Origin: Ceratopteris richardii
Taxonomy: Eukaryota > Streptophyta > Polypodiopsida > Polypodiales > Pteridaceae
Assembly (NCBI GenBank): GCA_020310875.1
Contig: CM035433.1
Location: 105,084,758 to 105,148,757, forward strand
Reading direction: 5' to 3'
DNA: 64,000 bases
Under the pieces are notes generated by a model that had not been told where the DNA came from, made no database searches, and saw only the letters and a program-made list of their open reading frames with translations. Position 1 is the stretch's first letter. Every line of letters begins with the position of its first letter. Below, piece after piece: positions 33,304 through 45,960 of this stretch. The translations under genes and the position numbers were made by a program.

Positions 33304-34330
33304 ATGTCAAATATGGTAATTCTCACTCTTGAATCAAATGGATCTAGGAGTACCAATTACCCATTATGGGCTTATATGATGCATTATATATTGGTTGCAA
33401 AAGCACTGTGGAACATTGTGAAAAGTGTTGATAAATGTCCTATTACACGTGCAAATACAGTTATTGAAGGTGATGGGGATGGCATTGAAGATGATGATAT
33501 CCTTTAGGTTCCTGATTGTGTTGGGGTTCCTGCTGCACCTACCAAAGAGCAACTTTTTTGGGATGGTAGATATGCTCTTGCACATGCATTGATAGCCTTG
33601 TCTATCAAATATGCCATTATTCGTCACATCCACTCCTACAAAATAGAAAAAGATGCTTGGGATACACTCATCACTTTTTACTAGGCAAGGAATGAGGCTC
33701 TAGTTGCTTACCTCCGAAAACAATTGGAGAGTGAGCACATGAATGAAAGATTCCATGGATAGTTTTTTTATAAAGCAAAGATTTGAGGAGCAATTGGGTT
33801 TTGCTAATTAAGTATTGCATAACAGTTCACTTGTGTGGACTATTCTAAAGGTTCGTCTAGATTCATAATAGAGTTTTGCTTCTCTTCAATTGATGATGAA
33901 AGGAAATCCAAATGCCTTAAAATTTGATGAGTTAGTCTCTGTTTGGTTGTAGGAAGATCAATCTAGGTAGAATAGGTCCATTACGCATCTTGTAGATCAA
34001 GCTTTCCTGGCTAGTTAGAAGGGAAAAGGTAAATGGAGCTCGAAAAAATCTTCTTATTTTGCACAATCAAAGAAGGATGATATAGACAAGAAGAAAATAG
34101 GAAAGAAGAAATTGTTTTGCAAACACTATAAAGGAAATGATCATGTCATAAAAAGTTGTCCAAAACTGGCTACAAAAGATGCAAAGAAAAAAAAGTTGGA
34201 ATGGTTGTTTCAAAGGCCTCTACACCCAAATCAGAGTTTGCAAATCTTGTGTAGAATGAAGAATGGGAATTTACCAGTGTTTGCAATTATGACCCATCTT
34301 CTCATGAATAATGTATGTCTATAGTAGACT
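33304..34330 (+). pseudogene. Copia gag (Cop-B2)
   Basis: The start MSNMVILTLESNGSRSTNY is followed by PLWAYMMHYILVAKALWNIV, the typical plant Copia Gag opening in which the element's protein 'sees' a ligand-like NYxxWxxxM motif. Later sequence includes LFCKHYKGNDHVIKSCP near 34110-34160, at the zinc-knuckle position, with Lys-rich flanks. Fossil. Confidence 0.8.
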
Positions 34331-35260
34331 CAGATGTTTCGCACTTTGATAGTGGGGTAACCAAACATATTACCTTGCAGCACAATTTCCTCACTTCACT
34401 TGAGTCTGCCCCCTGAGAGGGAATACTATCACATGCACCAACTCCTCCTCTTATCCTATCATAAGAGTTGGTAAGATCATTCTAACTACTACTGATTGTA
34501 GTTCTTTTATATTTTCGGATGCTTTATTTGTATCAGGACCAAGAAAATATGTTATTAGTTTCAGCATCAACCAAGATCAGCATGGTTGTGAAATTTGTTG
34601 ATGACAAATGTATAGTTCATGATCTATCTGTCATCGTTGCTTTTGGCATTTTATGTCATGGGTTGTATAAGGTCATAGATTATGCAAAATCTATTAATGA
34701 TTCAACGTGTAGTTCAAGATTCTCAGGCTATTCCTTCCCAAAAGATGGTTTAGTATGAGCTACTAAGAAATTGCACCTCATTCATAGTGATGTTTGTCGC
34801 CCTATGCAAACACCTTCTTTTGGGAATTGTCTTTACTTCGTGACTTTCCTTGATGATTTTTCCATGCGTGCATGGGTATGCATTGAAAGCAAAGTTCAAA
34901 GTATTTATGTGCTTCAAAGAGTTTCTAGTTTTGGTTGAAAATCTACCAGCATGTAAAATGGGCACCCTCCTATCTGATTGAGGGGGAGAATATATGTTTT
35001 CTGATTTTAATGCATTTATGGCTGAACTTGGGATAAAAAATTAGTATATAATGTCCTATATAGATCAATAGAATGGAGTTGTTGAAAGGAAGAATAGGTC
35101 ACTCATGGATATTGCAAGGTGTATGGTCAAGGTCAGGATTTACCACATAGTTTCAAGCTTGAGGTTATGTGTGTAGCATATGTACTTAACAGGTGTCCCA
35201 CTAAAGCATTATGGTCTATCACTCCATATGAGGCTTGTCATGGCAAAAGCTATGCCTAAA
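34331..35260 (+). pseudogene. Copia protease and integrase region (Cop-B2)
   Basis: Pieces in order: a protease-to-linker stretch (34340-34700), a segment around 34770-34810 (LHLIHSDVCRPMQTPSFGN) matching the integrase core start of other Copia elements, a DRGGEYM-type segment near 34978-34998, and the later NGVVERKNRSLMDIARCMV-type motif near 35073-35130. The same region is present in Cop-B3 (42850-43832), which supports the assignment. Broken. Confidence 0.8.
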
Positions 35261-35429
35261 TGGCTGGTGAAACTTTGAAAAATAGCAAATTAGATGCACC
35301 TCTATCATATCATACTCATTGAGGCTCTCATATTGCTTCTTTTGCATGAGATTGCTATGATATGGCTACATGTGTTTATGATGAAAATGAGGCTCTTTCC
35401 TTTGATGAAGCACAACATTTTGAAAATTG

Positions 35430-36760
35430 GATAGCTACTATGCAATCAGAATATGATGCTATTATAAAAAATGGTACCTAGACTTTATGCGACTTGTTTG
35501 CTGGCAAGAAGACCATTGGCACTAAGTGGGTATACAAGCTAAGCCATAAGCCTGATAGAATAGTTGATAGGTATAAGGCTAGGTTTGTTGCAAAAGGTTA
35601 TGCTCAAGAAAGAGGCATTGATTTCGATGAGACCTTTGCACCTAAGTGTTGAATGTCTATTGTTCATAGCATCTATGCACTTATAGCTCATCATGATACG
35701 AACTTACATTAGTTGGACATTAAAATTTCGTTTCTAAATGGTGACTTGCATGAATAAGTGTATGTTTTTCAGCCTCTTGGCTTTGTGCAAAAAGGGCATG
35801 AAAACAAAGTGTGGAGGTTGAAAATTTTGAAGCAAGCACCACGTGCTTGGTATGAAAAGATAAATGCCTATTTGATTACACATGGTTTTGAGAATAGTCC
35901 AACACAGAGCACCTTATATGTTAAGCATGCAAATGGCATGCTTCTGATTATTGTTGTCTATGTTGATGACATGCTTCTCAGTGGTCCCAATGAAAAGCAT
36001 ATTGCTAAAACGGTTAGAAACCTATTGCCACTCCTATGGAAACTGGTTTACAATTGAGTTTTCATGACATTGGAGATGCATTTGATGTTGTTCTCTATCA
36101 TCAAGCAGTTGGCTTGATTTACTTATGCATCACTGTGCTAGATATTTAGTTTGTGGTCTCATAGATGAGAAGGTTTATGCATTTCCTAAGTGTCAAGCAT
36201 TGGTAGGCATCTAAGTGCATCTTTTGCTACCTCCATGGTACCCGACTACTTGGATTGTTTTATCCCAAGAGGGGATCACTACTATCAGATTTACATGTTT
36301 TTTTTACTCTGATTCGACTTGTTGCTATGACACTCATGTGTCCACCAGTGGTTCTTCCTTCATGCTTGGTAGCTCATGCATATCTTGGTTGAGAAAGAAG
36401 CAGCCTATTGTGGCCACTTCTAGTTGTGAGGTTGAGTATTGGGCAGTTTTGAGTGTGCATGGCTTAGGTGCCTTATGACTGATTCGAGTGTTGGTAACTC
36501 TTCCGCCACCACCATATTTATTGATATTTAGAGCACATTGGAAGTTGTGAGGAACCCTGTGTATGCTTGCAATAAGCACACCGAGGTGCACTATCATTAT
36601 GTGAGGGAGAGGTTCTCTACTAAAGAGATCAATTTGTCATATGTGCCCACATAGGAAAACATTGTAGACCTTTTCACAAAGGCCATGCCTAGGGAGAAGT
36701 ATGAAGCTTTCTGTAAAGCTTTGGGCTTACTTCCTTTTGTGGATTGATTGCACATAGCTT
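35430..36760 (+). pseudogene. Copia RT and RNase H (Cop-B2)
   Basis: RT motifs: GTKWVYKLSHKPD, RYKARFVAKGYAQERGIDFDE, QLDIKISFLNGDLH-type, LKQAPRAWYEKINAYLITH and VVYVDDMLLSGPNEKH (catalytic YVDD near 35957-35970). RNase H: STSGSSFMLGSSCISWLRKK and ATSSCEVEYWA, with a HTEVHYHYVRERFS-type segment near 36578-36620. It aligns closely with Cop-B1. Confidence 0.9.
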
Positions 36761-36820
36761 GGCACTTTCTTATACATGAGTGCTAGCTCCTTGTTCCTCG
36801 CATCACTTCCAAGGGCGATT

Positions 36821-37050
36821 TGTTGATATATTCTGGTAGTGATGTATGTGAACACACTAGGACCATCGGGGCACTGTTTTCCCTCTTTAGGAGGTTTTTT
36901 CCCTTGGCTTGTACATACACCTTTAACCCTAATGGGTCACTTATCTACATACATTATCATGGTAATACATTCAATATTGTGTGTTGTGCTCCAAGCTTAT
37001 TCTTCTTCCTTGTGCTATTCGTGTGCTTCTGCAGACCTCAAACTCCAACA
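36821..37050 (+). repeat. 3' LTR of Cop-B2 (230 bp)
   Basis: It starts TGTTGATATATT after a purine-rich AAGGGCGAT stretch and ends CTCCAACA. The ends TGTTG...CAACA are inverted. It aligns with the Cop-B1 LTR at 10283-10511, including the shared GAACACACTAGGA and TTCCCTCTTTAGGAGG segments. Confidence 0.85.
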
Positions 37051-40000
37051 TTTTCAAATGCCTCATGATGTAAAGCTCTAAGTTGATACCATCAAATACA
37101 CTGATGGGAAGCAAATATGAGCAAAGCTTGTTTCCACCAAAACGAGTGGTGAAAAGTATTCAAGACATCATTAAATTTTGAAAACTCCCTACTTTTTGAA
37201 GAATTTTGAAGTTAATTTAGGGTTTGACTCATTCAAGACATTTTCATCCCAATGCCAAAAAAATTTTTCTTTACAAGGTGAAATAGTTCCTAATGCAAGG
37301 AACTTAAAGCTCTATAGGTACAATTTTGAAATTGAAAGATTTTTCTTATTTTTATTGTATCTTCAAAACTCTTATGCTTTGATTAGCTTTTAACATCAAA
37401 GCCACCTCTCGTAACATAGATAGACATGAACTTGCATTATCGGGAAATAAGGGATTTCATAAGCATTCCCAAATAAGTTCATGAGTATGTTAGGATAGGT
37501 GGTCGTTGAGCTACCTCTAGAAAATGTTGTATTAGATACCAAAACTAGAACTTTTTTTATTACATCTTCTAGAAAAATTTCAAGGTCCATACAAATATAT
37601 GAGTACTTGAATATTCCAATGATGGAAGGACACTGACTCTCCAGTTGTGAATGAAGGCATATATCTCACAATTTTTGAGGACAAAAACTCTTCAAAAGAG
37701 GGAAGAAAGTACCAAATTATCAAGAAATTGTATAATTAATTCCATAAATAGAAACATAAAATATAGATGATGAGATAAAAGAACATATTTTATGATGTTT
37801 GGAAAAAAATGAGTTGCTTAGAAAGCCAATTCATGGCATGGTAAAGCTAGCACTGAGATCCAACTAATATCACAAAAAGTTTTTGAATATATCTTCTGTA
37901 ATCCACGTGGCTGAATAAAGCATGACAAATATTATACTTCTCTAAAGCAAAGTAAGAAGGAAGATAGATGTTTGAACTCTGTGAACGTAGCCTACAACCA
38001 TGATAAACAATACTTGAGTTCGTAGAAGGTGAAATTTTTATTCACCTATCATTTAAGGTATTTTTGAGAGAAATCCAAAAGAAGTTGAAAATGCTTGGAC
38101 TCAATCAATAGAGAGATTCCTAAGAAAACCCTAGGGTAGCTATCACAAAGCTTCGGTTAAAGAAAGGAATATAAAGATAATAACAAACCCTTGTCACTAT
38201 GAGTCAGTTGAGAAATAACTAACTAGATCTTGAATATGATTAAAGATACTTGGAATTACACTCAAAACATTGGAAATAAAGTATGAATGATTATTCCATC
38301 AAAGGGTTTAGAGATTCTAATATAAGCTTGGGATAATTAAGAGTAATTATGTGTTGGAAGCCCTAGAAATCTCAGCAAGATGAAAACATAGAGGTAATCT
38401 CTTCGCTTCAAAGGTTTGAGGCACTCTATAGTTAGATTAAGCTTTTAGACTTTAAGATAAATATCACCCACATATAAATGTTGGATATAAAGCATGGTGG
38501 TATGGGACACTATACTTTATATTCACATTAATGTAGGAATGATGGTATGAGACATCAGACCTAGAGATGGTAGGTATCTTTCAATCTTGGGCTCACGACT
38601 TGAAATGGAAGTGCTCTCAATGGGAATTGAAACTTCATAGATAAAGATGAAGTATAGGATGGTCAAGAATATGATTAGAGGACACTTTAAGTACCAATTC
38701 ACTAGAAACTTGTATAAAGGAGTTGCAAGAGGTAGTGAAAAAGATTAACTTATTAATCAACATATATGAAATTAGATTAAGTGAATCTAGAGCACCTTGT
38801 TGATACTACAACTAGGTGAATCAATTCCTTGAGTTAAAGGTATATGCTAGAATTTTTATTCGTGTATATAGGAGTCTCATAGTTCCAATAGTTCCAAACA
38901 AGTAAAGTCTTTTAAAAAGTAGCCTTGGGTAAATCATTTTGAAGTTCATTGCCCAAAGAAATGAATTACTTCTTTCTTACATTCTACCTTGACTCTAAAT
39001 CCCAATAGGACATGGTAGTCCTGTATTTGGGAAAAGATATCAGTAGATGTTGGCTAGGAAGTAGAACATAGTAAGAAACACCTTAGTTAGATGTTTTTGT
39101 CAACCCCAACTAAAGGACTCTTCTCAAAGTCTTGAACTATCCAGTGATCCACCTATTTTAGCTAGGTCCATGCACAAATAGTGCATGGAAATGGACCCAA
39201 ATAACAAAATAATGGGAGAGTCTTAGAATCCACCTACTTCATATGTTGTGCTATGAATGCACAATTTGGACATAGAAAAACATTGAATTAGATAGATATT
39301 TTTTAATCCACTCTTATCATTACTAACATACTTTGCACTTGATTTAGTGTTTCATGTGCAAAGCTATATAATGTTAGAATGATTTGGACATGGATTAGCC
39401 AACAAGTATTCCCTTCTTTTCGGATCTAGTTTGGGATAGAATCCCCATCTAATAGAGAGGTGAATCAGAGAGATGAAGACCATGATTGATGAGAATGATC
39501 ATAGGGCATGGGGGAATACTCCACATATTATACCTACACACATTTTTGAGGATGAAAATGTTAAAGCGGGGAAGAATTTTGCATAATTATGGGTCAAAGT
39601 GGCAAAAGACATGGGTTTAAGGGTCCAAATCCCCTTGAAATATTTGGATGTATTTACTATCAATTGAAGGGTTTTTACTCAGAATTGAAAGGTTTTGACC
39701 CTTAGGATTGATATTTCCTAAGGTTATGGTATCTAATCCTTATAGAGGCCTCTCAAGCCTTGAGAAGCGTACGTTGTCATCGGGTTTCATGAAAGGAGGG
39801 AGAAGATAAAATTAGAACCGGTATTAAGATGTTTGGAATGCTCCTAGAAGCAAAAGAGATGAAGTCCCAATCATGCATATGTATTTAAGCTTCGTTACGG
39901 CATTCAATCTATTAACTCCTTAGCTCTCAGTTTGAGCACAATGGTTCATATTAAAGTATGATTTACGCCGAGAAAAGGGTTTTAAGTAGGGAAAGACATT

Positions 40001-41470
40001 CGTTCAAGTTTTTATAAAATCCCTCGTGCTACGCTCCCAAGCTTTTTATCTTCATCCAACTATGATACTCTCTGTTTTCCCACACGCTCAACATGCCGTT
40101 TGCCACTCATATGTACTATGCGCTTATCACGCAACTGAATTCATTCAACAACTTGGAGAGGGGAAAACACAGTCAGAGAAATGTATACACATAAAACAGC
40201 ATATATATATATATATATATATACTAGTTTCCGTTATCAACATAAATCAAAGAGATGATGCATTCATCAAAACGACATTCATACGTAAATGCCCTTGTAA
40301 AGAAGCACCTCTTAATGATCTAAAAATTCCCTCTATGTTCTCTTTGCTTGTTCTATCCGTATAAGGGAGGCTTAGCGTTTCACACATGCGAGATCTCATA
40401 ATTCAAGAGATGATATACAGGCTTATGACACAAATCAAGGGCATAGCACATGGCTATCTTAACATGGTGAGCACAAAGAACATCGGAGCTCCCTTAAATT
40501 TCTTCGATATATCAATTCAGAGCTTCAAGTAATAAGACACTAACTAATCCAGTGCCTTGACTGTTCAGCATATGAATTCACCTTTCCACTCTCATACATT
40601 AAATGTTTCTAATGTAGCAGCGGAACACGATCTAAAGATTTGATGAAACAAAAAGGTATAATAACCAGTTTTCTTGATCGTACCAAACAAGTTAAGAGCT
40701 ATTCCAGCCAACAGCAAGAAGTCCATGGCACTACTTTTCTTTTTATGTACTTTAGCATACCATATTGTATTTCTCCTATATTTAACTTTTATGTTTATTC
40801 ATATGTGATCTTTCGTTACAGCACAACAAAGAAGCACGAAAAAAAAATCATACCCAAATTATCAACAATGCTGAGGAAAACATATGTTCTTATATGCATG
40901 GAATGCAGGACTGTAGAACTACATTAAATCAATCCTTTGAAGCTGAAGTATAATAGAAATTTTCTCTGCAAAATTTTTGACAGAGTCCACCTATAGGCGT
41001 CTTGAACTGACAACTTGCTGGTAACAGCAAATACTTTGTGGTGCTAACATTAGGATGAACAGTCAAAGTACGGGTAATGCAGGTACCAATGTAGTTGATA
41101 GGTTATGAACACAAAATACTTCAGAAGTTAGTTATGTGATTCACTAAACCAGTAGCAGCTCAAGCATGGAATCTTTCTCGTCATAAGTCTTTTAAATCAT
41201 AGACTCTGCATACAAACTATTTCACTTACTTAATCCGCTGCAGAACTCAACAATAAACATCGCTTGCATGAAACTGAATCCATAGAGAAAGTTTAAACGT
41301 AGCAAATCTCCAAGGCGCAAGAAATCAGATCCATTCTTATGGACAGATAACGTGCAAACAGAAGTCTCTAGACAAGAAGTTCATATTGAACTTGTTCTAT
41401 ACAAACATGTCATGCCAATATTTATTCATCGTAATAACATAAACGGATCTTAAGTGTATGGACATAAACT
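37051..41470. other. Low-information intergenic stretch
   Basis: About 4.4 kb without a recognised gene. Two short plus-strand stretches, 37666-37710 (TTTTTGAGGACAAAAACTC then AAGAGGGAAGAA) and 39544-39580 (TTTTTGAGGATGAAAATG then AAGCGGGGAAGAA), resemble the conserved sequence just ahead of the polypurine tract in plant Gypsy elements, so decayed Gypsy 3' ends may lie here. An AT microsatellite is at 40199-40224. Frames at 40026-40364 and 40640-40927 show no domain. Confidence 0.45.
40199..40224. repeat. AT dinucleotide microsatellite
   Basis: An uninterrupted run of alternating A and T of about 25 bases. Confidence 0.9.
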
Positions 41471-41484
41471 ATATAAACGATTAT

Positions 41485-41512
41485 TTTATATATATATATA
41501 AATATAAAAGAC
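41485..41512 (+). promoter_or_regulatory. TATA-like stretch ahead of a CT-rich exon-like region
   Basis: TATATATATATAAATATAAAAG lies about 20-30 bases before a pyrimidine-rich, less AT-rich segment that resembles a plant 5' untranslated region. It could be a core promoter or simply a short AT repeat. Confidence 0.25.
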
Positions 41513-41566
41513 TTACAGACATCATCCAATTCACTGCAAGATCAGCGCTTCCTTCTTCGGATAAAT

Positions 41567-41959
41567 TTGCCACTAAATTTGCTCAAGCTTTTGCCCTCTC
41601 TGAGATGGCCCTCGCCTTTCGATTCCTCCTATAGCTCAAACCTCCTCTTCACTTCAGCCTTCTCGATTCCTGCTCTCACGCAAACCCTTAGCTACCACCT
41701 GACAAGCCCTTCGTCTCCCTTTCTGTCGACGGTATCTGCGTTTTCCTCTCCAAAATTGTGTCAGACTCCAGCACCTGTCATACTCATGTTTTTTTGCCCA
41801 TTTTTCCTCATTCGGAATTTCCCCCAGAGAGCGAACTCCAGCTACGCTGCTCTTTTTTCTTCTTTCCCTTCTCCTAAAAGAGCATATTTGACCCCCATCT
41901 TCCACATCGTCCCTCTCTTTTCACTTAAATCATCTGAATCTTCAATAGATTTTCCTTGA
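41567..41959 (+). CDS. Possible host-derived open frame, transit-peptide-like
   Basis: A 130-codon frame in a segment that stands out from its surroundings by being CT-rich and less AT-rich (about 41525-41960). The protein is rich in Ser, Pro, Phe and Leu and has very few acidic residues over its first 120 positions, as plant plastid or mitochondrial transit peptides do. No folded domain follows, and no splice donor was confirmed. The minus strand also has an 83-codon basic frame (41654-41905), so direction is uncertain. It may be a first exon, a gene fragment or chance. I do not recognise it. Confidence 0.25.
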   Translation: MPLNLLKLLPSLRWPSPFDSSYSSNLLFTSAFSIPALTQTLSYHLTSPSSPFLSTVSAFSSPKLCQTPAPVILMFFCPFFLIRNFPQRANSSYAALFSSFPSPKRAYLTPIFHIVPLFSLKSSESSIDFP

Positions 41960-41969
41960 CAATTTCACG

Positions 41970-42072
41970 TGTATGGATTTTCATAGAAGCGGCATACTTT
42001 CAAATCAGCCTCATATGTTTTAGTCCACGCACAACTATACATATATGCGCATACATATATTCTTATATATAC

Positions 42073-42137
<65 letters not shown>

Positions 42138-42849
42138 ATCACATTTACATTGATTTACACATAAGGAAATTAAGATACACACATAAGTCTTATTCATGCG
42201 TGCATACAAATATGTGTGCAGTTCTTTACACAAAATCATATGCATATATAACACATCCAATGCACATATTTACATAGACTTTATCTTTATGTTCTTATGA
42301 GAAGATCTATGGAACTCATGAAGCGAAGCACAGATTGTTTTATGCATTCGACCATATGCAAGTTCAAACAAGCATACAAGTAATCAGTACCTGATAATCA
42401 AATTGATAAAGAGTAAAGTCTCCCATATGTAACTACGTTAGAAGCACTTCAACTGAATTGAATATTGTTCATCAACCCTACCTGTCAATTCAACATACAA
42501 ACTTGTTTTGATTGAATTATACTCACCATGGTCAAACTTTTAATTTATTACTTCTGATCAATTCATAAGCTCGATTTGCAAATATCAACCACAACATATA
42601 AGCTTGGGAGAAGTCCTTTTAGAATCTATGTGAGAGCCATGTGATTCCATGTAATTTCCAACGTTAGAAGGCCTTGGATTAGCATCCATGTGGAGGGAAA
42701 ACTTGGCAAGATCTCCTCACTTTTTTCCCCTTGGCCTTGAGGTATATATATGAGAGGAGTTGGATGTGTGGATACCTGCATCTCTCACAGCTTGTGGGCT
42801 AGGCTAATTAGTTTTATCCATTGATTGATTAGAGTTATGTAACAAGCGA
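41970..42849. other. AT-rich spacer with a long TA repeat
   Basis: No gene is recognised between the exon-like stretch and Cop-B3. The (TA)n run at 42074-42134 is the main feature, and the rest has only short frames. Confidence 0.6.
42074..42134. repeat. TA microsatellite, about 60 bp
   Basis: About thirty TA units without clear interruption. Such a run can extrude as a cruciform and is prone to length change. Confidence 0.95.
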
Positions 42850-43832
42850 CGAAAGATATTACTTCATAGTGCAATTTCCTCCTTCACTTGATCTTATCCC
42901 TATAGGGAATAATGTCACATGTGGTAACCTCTTATACTATAATTGGAGTTGGTAAGATCATTATGGCTATTGTTGATGGTATTTTCTTTACATTGTTAGA
43001 TGCTTTATGTGTGCTAGGGATCAAGTAAAATTTCTTCTTAGTTTCAACATTAGCCAAGATTGGTTTGGTTGTCAAATTGTTTGATGATACATGTGTAGTT
43101 CATGATATATCACATGGTGATGTTTGTATTTCTTTTGGCATTCTATGCCATGATCTGTATAAGTTCATAAACTATGAAAAATATGTATATGATTCAACAC
43201 GTGTAGTTCAAGATTCTTAAGCTATCTCATATACAAAGCTTTGGCATGCACACTTTGCTTCTTCAAGTTTGATTTGCATGCAAAAGTTTGAAATGGTGTC
43301 CTCTCTACCCAAACTTAAGGGACTTTATAAAAATGTCTATGAAGGGAGTATTTTGGGCAAAATGCAACATTCCTCCTTCCCAAAAGATGGTTATGTTTGA
43401 GCTGCTCATAAAATTGTAGCTTGTTCATAGAGATGCAAATGGTCCTATGCAAACACCTTCATTTGGGGACTACCTATGCTTTGTAACTTTAATTAATAAA
43501 TTATGCAAGCATGCATGGTGTATCCATTTAAAGCAAAGTCCAAAGTGTTTATGTGCTTCAAATAGTTCTTGGTTATGGCTAAAAATCTATCAGCATGTAA
43601 ACTCAAAACTATTTGTTCTAATTGAGGGGGAATACATGTCCTTGACTTAATGCATTTTTGGCTGAGCGTGGGATAAAATATCAGTGTAAAATGCCATATA
43701 AACCTCAAAAAGTGGATTTTATGAAAGAAAGAATAGGTCTCTCATGGAAATCACAAGGTGTATGGTCAAACATCAAGCTTTACCACATAATGTTTGGCTT
43801 GAGGTCGTTATTTGTGTAGCCTATGTACTTAA
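42850..43832 (+). pseudogene. Copia protease-integrase part (Cop-B3, left half)
   Basis: It shares with Cop-B2 the runs around TTGGTAAGATCATT (42948), an AGTTCATGATATATC-type segment, the MQTPSFGDYLCFVT segment at 43447-43490, and the stretch that reads as an integrase core. The left border lies in unassigned AT-rich DNA. Fossil. Confidence 0.75.
43828..43832 (+). repeat. Target-site duplication of Cop-III, left copy (CTTAA)
   Basis: CTTAA immediately precedes the LTR start of Cop-III and recurs directly after its right LTR at 53187-53191. A 5-base duplication is what Copia integrases make. Confidence 0.85.
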
Positions 43833-43970
43833 TGCTGGAACATAAAGCTTCCACTATGCTTGCAGTGGATTTGATCTACATCAAAAGCTATCCCTTGGAT
43901 TATGTCGAAAAAATTCCATTGGAGAGGCCTTTTACTTATGCTCATTTATTATAATCTTTTGAGAGATTTT
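43833..43970 (+). repeat. 5' LTR of Cop-III, first part
   Basis: It starts TGCTGGAACATAAAGC and aligns with the 3' LTR start TGTTGGAACATCAAGC at 52121. The alignment stops where the LTR of Cop-IV begins and resumes at about 50058. Confidence 0.9.
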
Positions 43971-44772
43971 TGATTGAAAATCAAGTCTCAATCATGCAAA
44001 AAGGCTCAACCACGAGTTTTGCAAGTGGACTAATAAAAAAGGAGGACCCAAAGTCATGGAATAAAGTTAGAGGATCCACCAAACTCAATCAAATTCAAAT
44101 CTCATCAAATCGGCCAACAAAAAGTGCACCTAAAGTGATTAATGGGTGGTTAGCTAGATTGTAGGAAAAGTAAAAGTCTATATAAGCATCATCCCGCCTT
44201 TGTTTCTTGCATTGTATGCATTCCACGAGTTTCCCACTTAGTTTAGTGAAGTCATAAACTCCAGCAAGTAGCCCCCTTGCTTGCTTACCTCATTTTCTCA
44301 TGATTTTGCTCCGCTCTATCTAGAGGTGTAGTTAGGCCTTTCCAAATCTAATTGTACCAGATTGTAGAGCATTGTTTTCTCTCTCATTGTACTCATTTTC
44401 ATTGATTTCAAGCTTCATTTGGTCTCTCATATTGTGCCCTAAACTTTGCCAAAGTTTCAGGTTATTTGGCTAAGTTAGTTGTGAGAAATTGCCAACTTTG
44501 TGAAGGTATATCTCTGCACTTAGGCAGAGAGTGTTGCAAAAAGGTAGCCTGTTTTGTAGAGGGTGGTTCTCCCAGCTAGAATATTCATTTGGGATGATTT
44601 AAAGCTTGTTGGGTAGCTCTTATAGTCTACTACAAGTCTGCATAATTTCAGATTAAGTCTCTATACTGGTGCAGAGGAAAGGTCAGAACAATGAGCATAT
44701 ATCACTACTTGTGGACCTCGTGGAGGGCAGCCATCTTCCATTTTTGCATTGGGGTGTTAGAATCATCCCCCA
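43971..44772 (+). repeat. 5' LTR of Cop-IV (802 bp)
   Basis: It starts TGATTGAAAATCAAG and ends AATCATCCCCCA, four bases before the primer site. It aligns along its length with 49253-50053. TATATAAG at 44179-44186 is the likely TATA box. Confidence 0.9.
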
Positions 44773-44776
44773 TCAG

Positions 44777-44788
44777 TGGTATCAAAGC
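44777..44788 (+). other. Primer-binding site (Cop-IV)
   Basis: TGGTATCAAAGC, one base different from the initiator-Met complement TGGTATCAGAGC, sits just inside the 5' LTR. Confidence 0.8.
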
Positions 44789-45026
44789 ATTTTGGAGGCT
44801 TGTAGACATCAGTGGCATCATACTGAAGACTTGAAGGGATCAAGAGAACTCGTGGAAGCACAAGGAGGACTCATCAAAGCAAGAAGACATCAAAAGGGGC
44901 GTACGCCGATCGAGATCTCAACTAGTCGAAGGTTAGCAAGGGAGACGCTATCAAAAGGTAATATCCACACCTTCTAAAGCATACAAACCCTTGAGGAGAA
45001 GCTAGAGGAGCATCTTAGAGCTTAGT

Positions 45027-45960
45027 ATGGCTGAGTATAATGCACAAATAGAGAAGTTAGAGAAAGGCAATTATCAACTATGGAAATTTAGAGTTAGCAA
45101 CTACCTTATGGGCAAATGATTGTGGGGATTAGTGAGCGGCACAGAGCCAATGCCTCATGTATATGATCCACCACTTCAAGGGCATGTCAAGGCACTTAAT
45201 GAATGGATAGAAAGGGATAGGATAGTCATATTCATTCTATCTAAACACATAAGCAATAGCATGATAGGGCATATACAAGACTTGGACACATCTAAGAAGG
45301 TTTGGGAGACCTTGGAGAGATTATACTCTTCATCAACCAAGGCAAGGAAGATTCAGCTCAAGAATGAGCTGAATTATCTTAGGAAATCACCAAGTACTAA
45401 CATAAATGAGTACATTTTGAAGGTTAAGGAACTTGCAGATGCTTTAGGCTCAATTGGAAGCCCAATCAAAGACGATGATCTTGTTGCACACACTCTCAAT
45501 GGCTTGAGAGAGGATGAAAGGTGAAAAGCATTCACCACACCAGTTTATGTCAGGGATTCCCTACCAAAATTTGATCAATTAGTCACATTGATGGTGACCG
45601 AGGAGATGAACCAAGGAGGTTCATAATCAAAGGGCAACCAAGCCCAAGTTTTCTATGCCGGTAGAGGCAAAGGCAAAAGAGGTGGACAAAACTCCCAAGG
45701 CAGAGGGAGAGGAAGTTCAAGAAAAAGCTCAAGCAACCAAGAAGGCTCCAACCAAAGCTATGGATCAAGAGGAAGAGGAAGGAGTAGAGGAAGAGGAGGA
45801 AGATCACATGGAAGAGAAGCATCTAATGGAGAATGCTACAATTGTGGAAAACCGGGCCATTATGCAAGAGATTGTTGGTCCAAAGGAGGACGCAATCAAG
45901 GATACAAAAGGAACCAACGTAATTACGCTAATACTTCAACAAATTCAGAAAATGAGAACT
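45027..45960 (+). pseudogene. Copia gag with CCHC knuckle (Cop-IV)
   Basis: Gag begins MAEYNAQIEKLEKGNYQLWK. Capsid segments follow (LSKHISNSMIGHIQDLDTS, VWETLERLYSSSTKARKIQL, INEYILKVKELADALGSIG). An Arg/Gly/Ser-rich stretch leads to a C-x2-C-x4-H-x4-C knuckle at 45834-45875 (CYNCGKPGHYARDC). It packages the element RNA into the particle. Fossil. Confidence 0.9.

Larger units (their letters stand above)
33304..37050 (+). mobile_element. Copia LTR retrotransposon Cop-B2
   Basis: The most complete of the three Cop-B copies: gag from 33304, a zinc knuckle near 34110-34155, a protease trace, integrase at about 34780-35260, RT at 35430-36060, RNase H at 36215-36760, a polypurine tract and a 3' LTR. 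No 5' LTR is seen; the left edge runs into Gypsy gag remnant G3. Broken in many places, so clearly old. Confidence 0.9.

Noticed and set aside
40026-40927. Frames of 95-112 codons in the 40-41 kb spacer
   Set aside because: No recognised domains. One runs through an AT microsatellite, and composition is like the surrounding AT-rich DNA.
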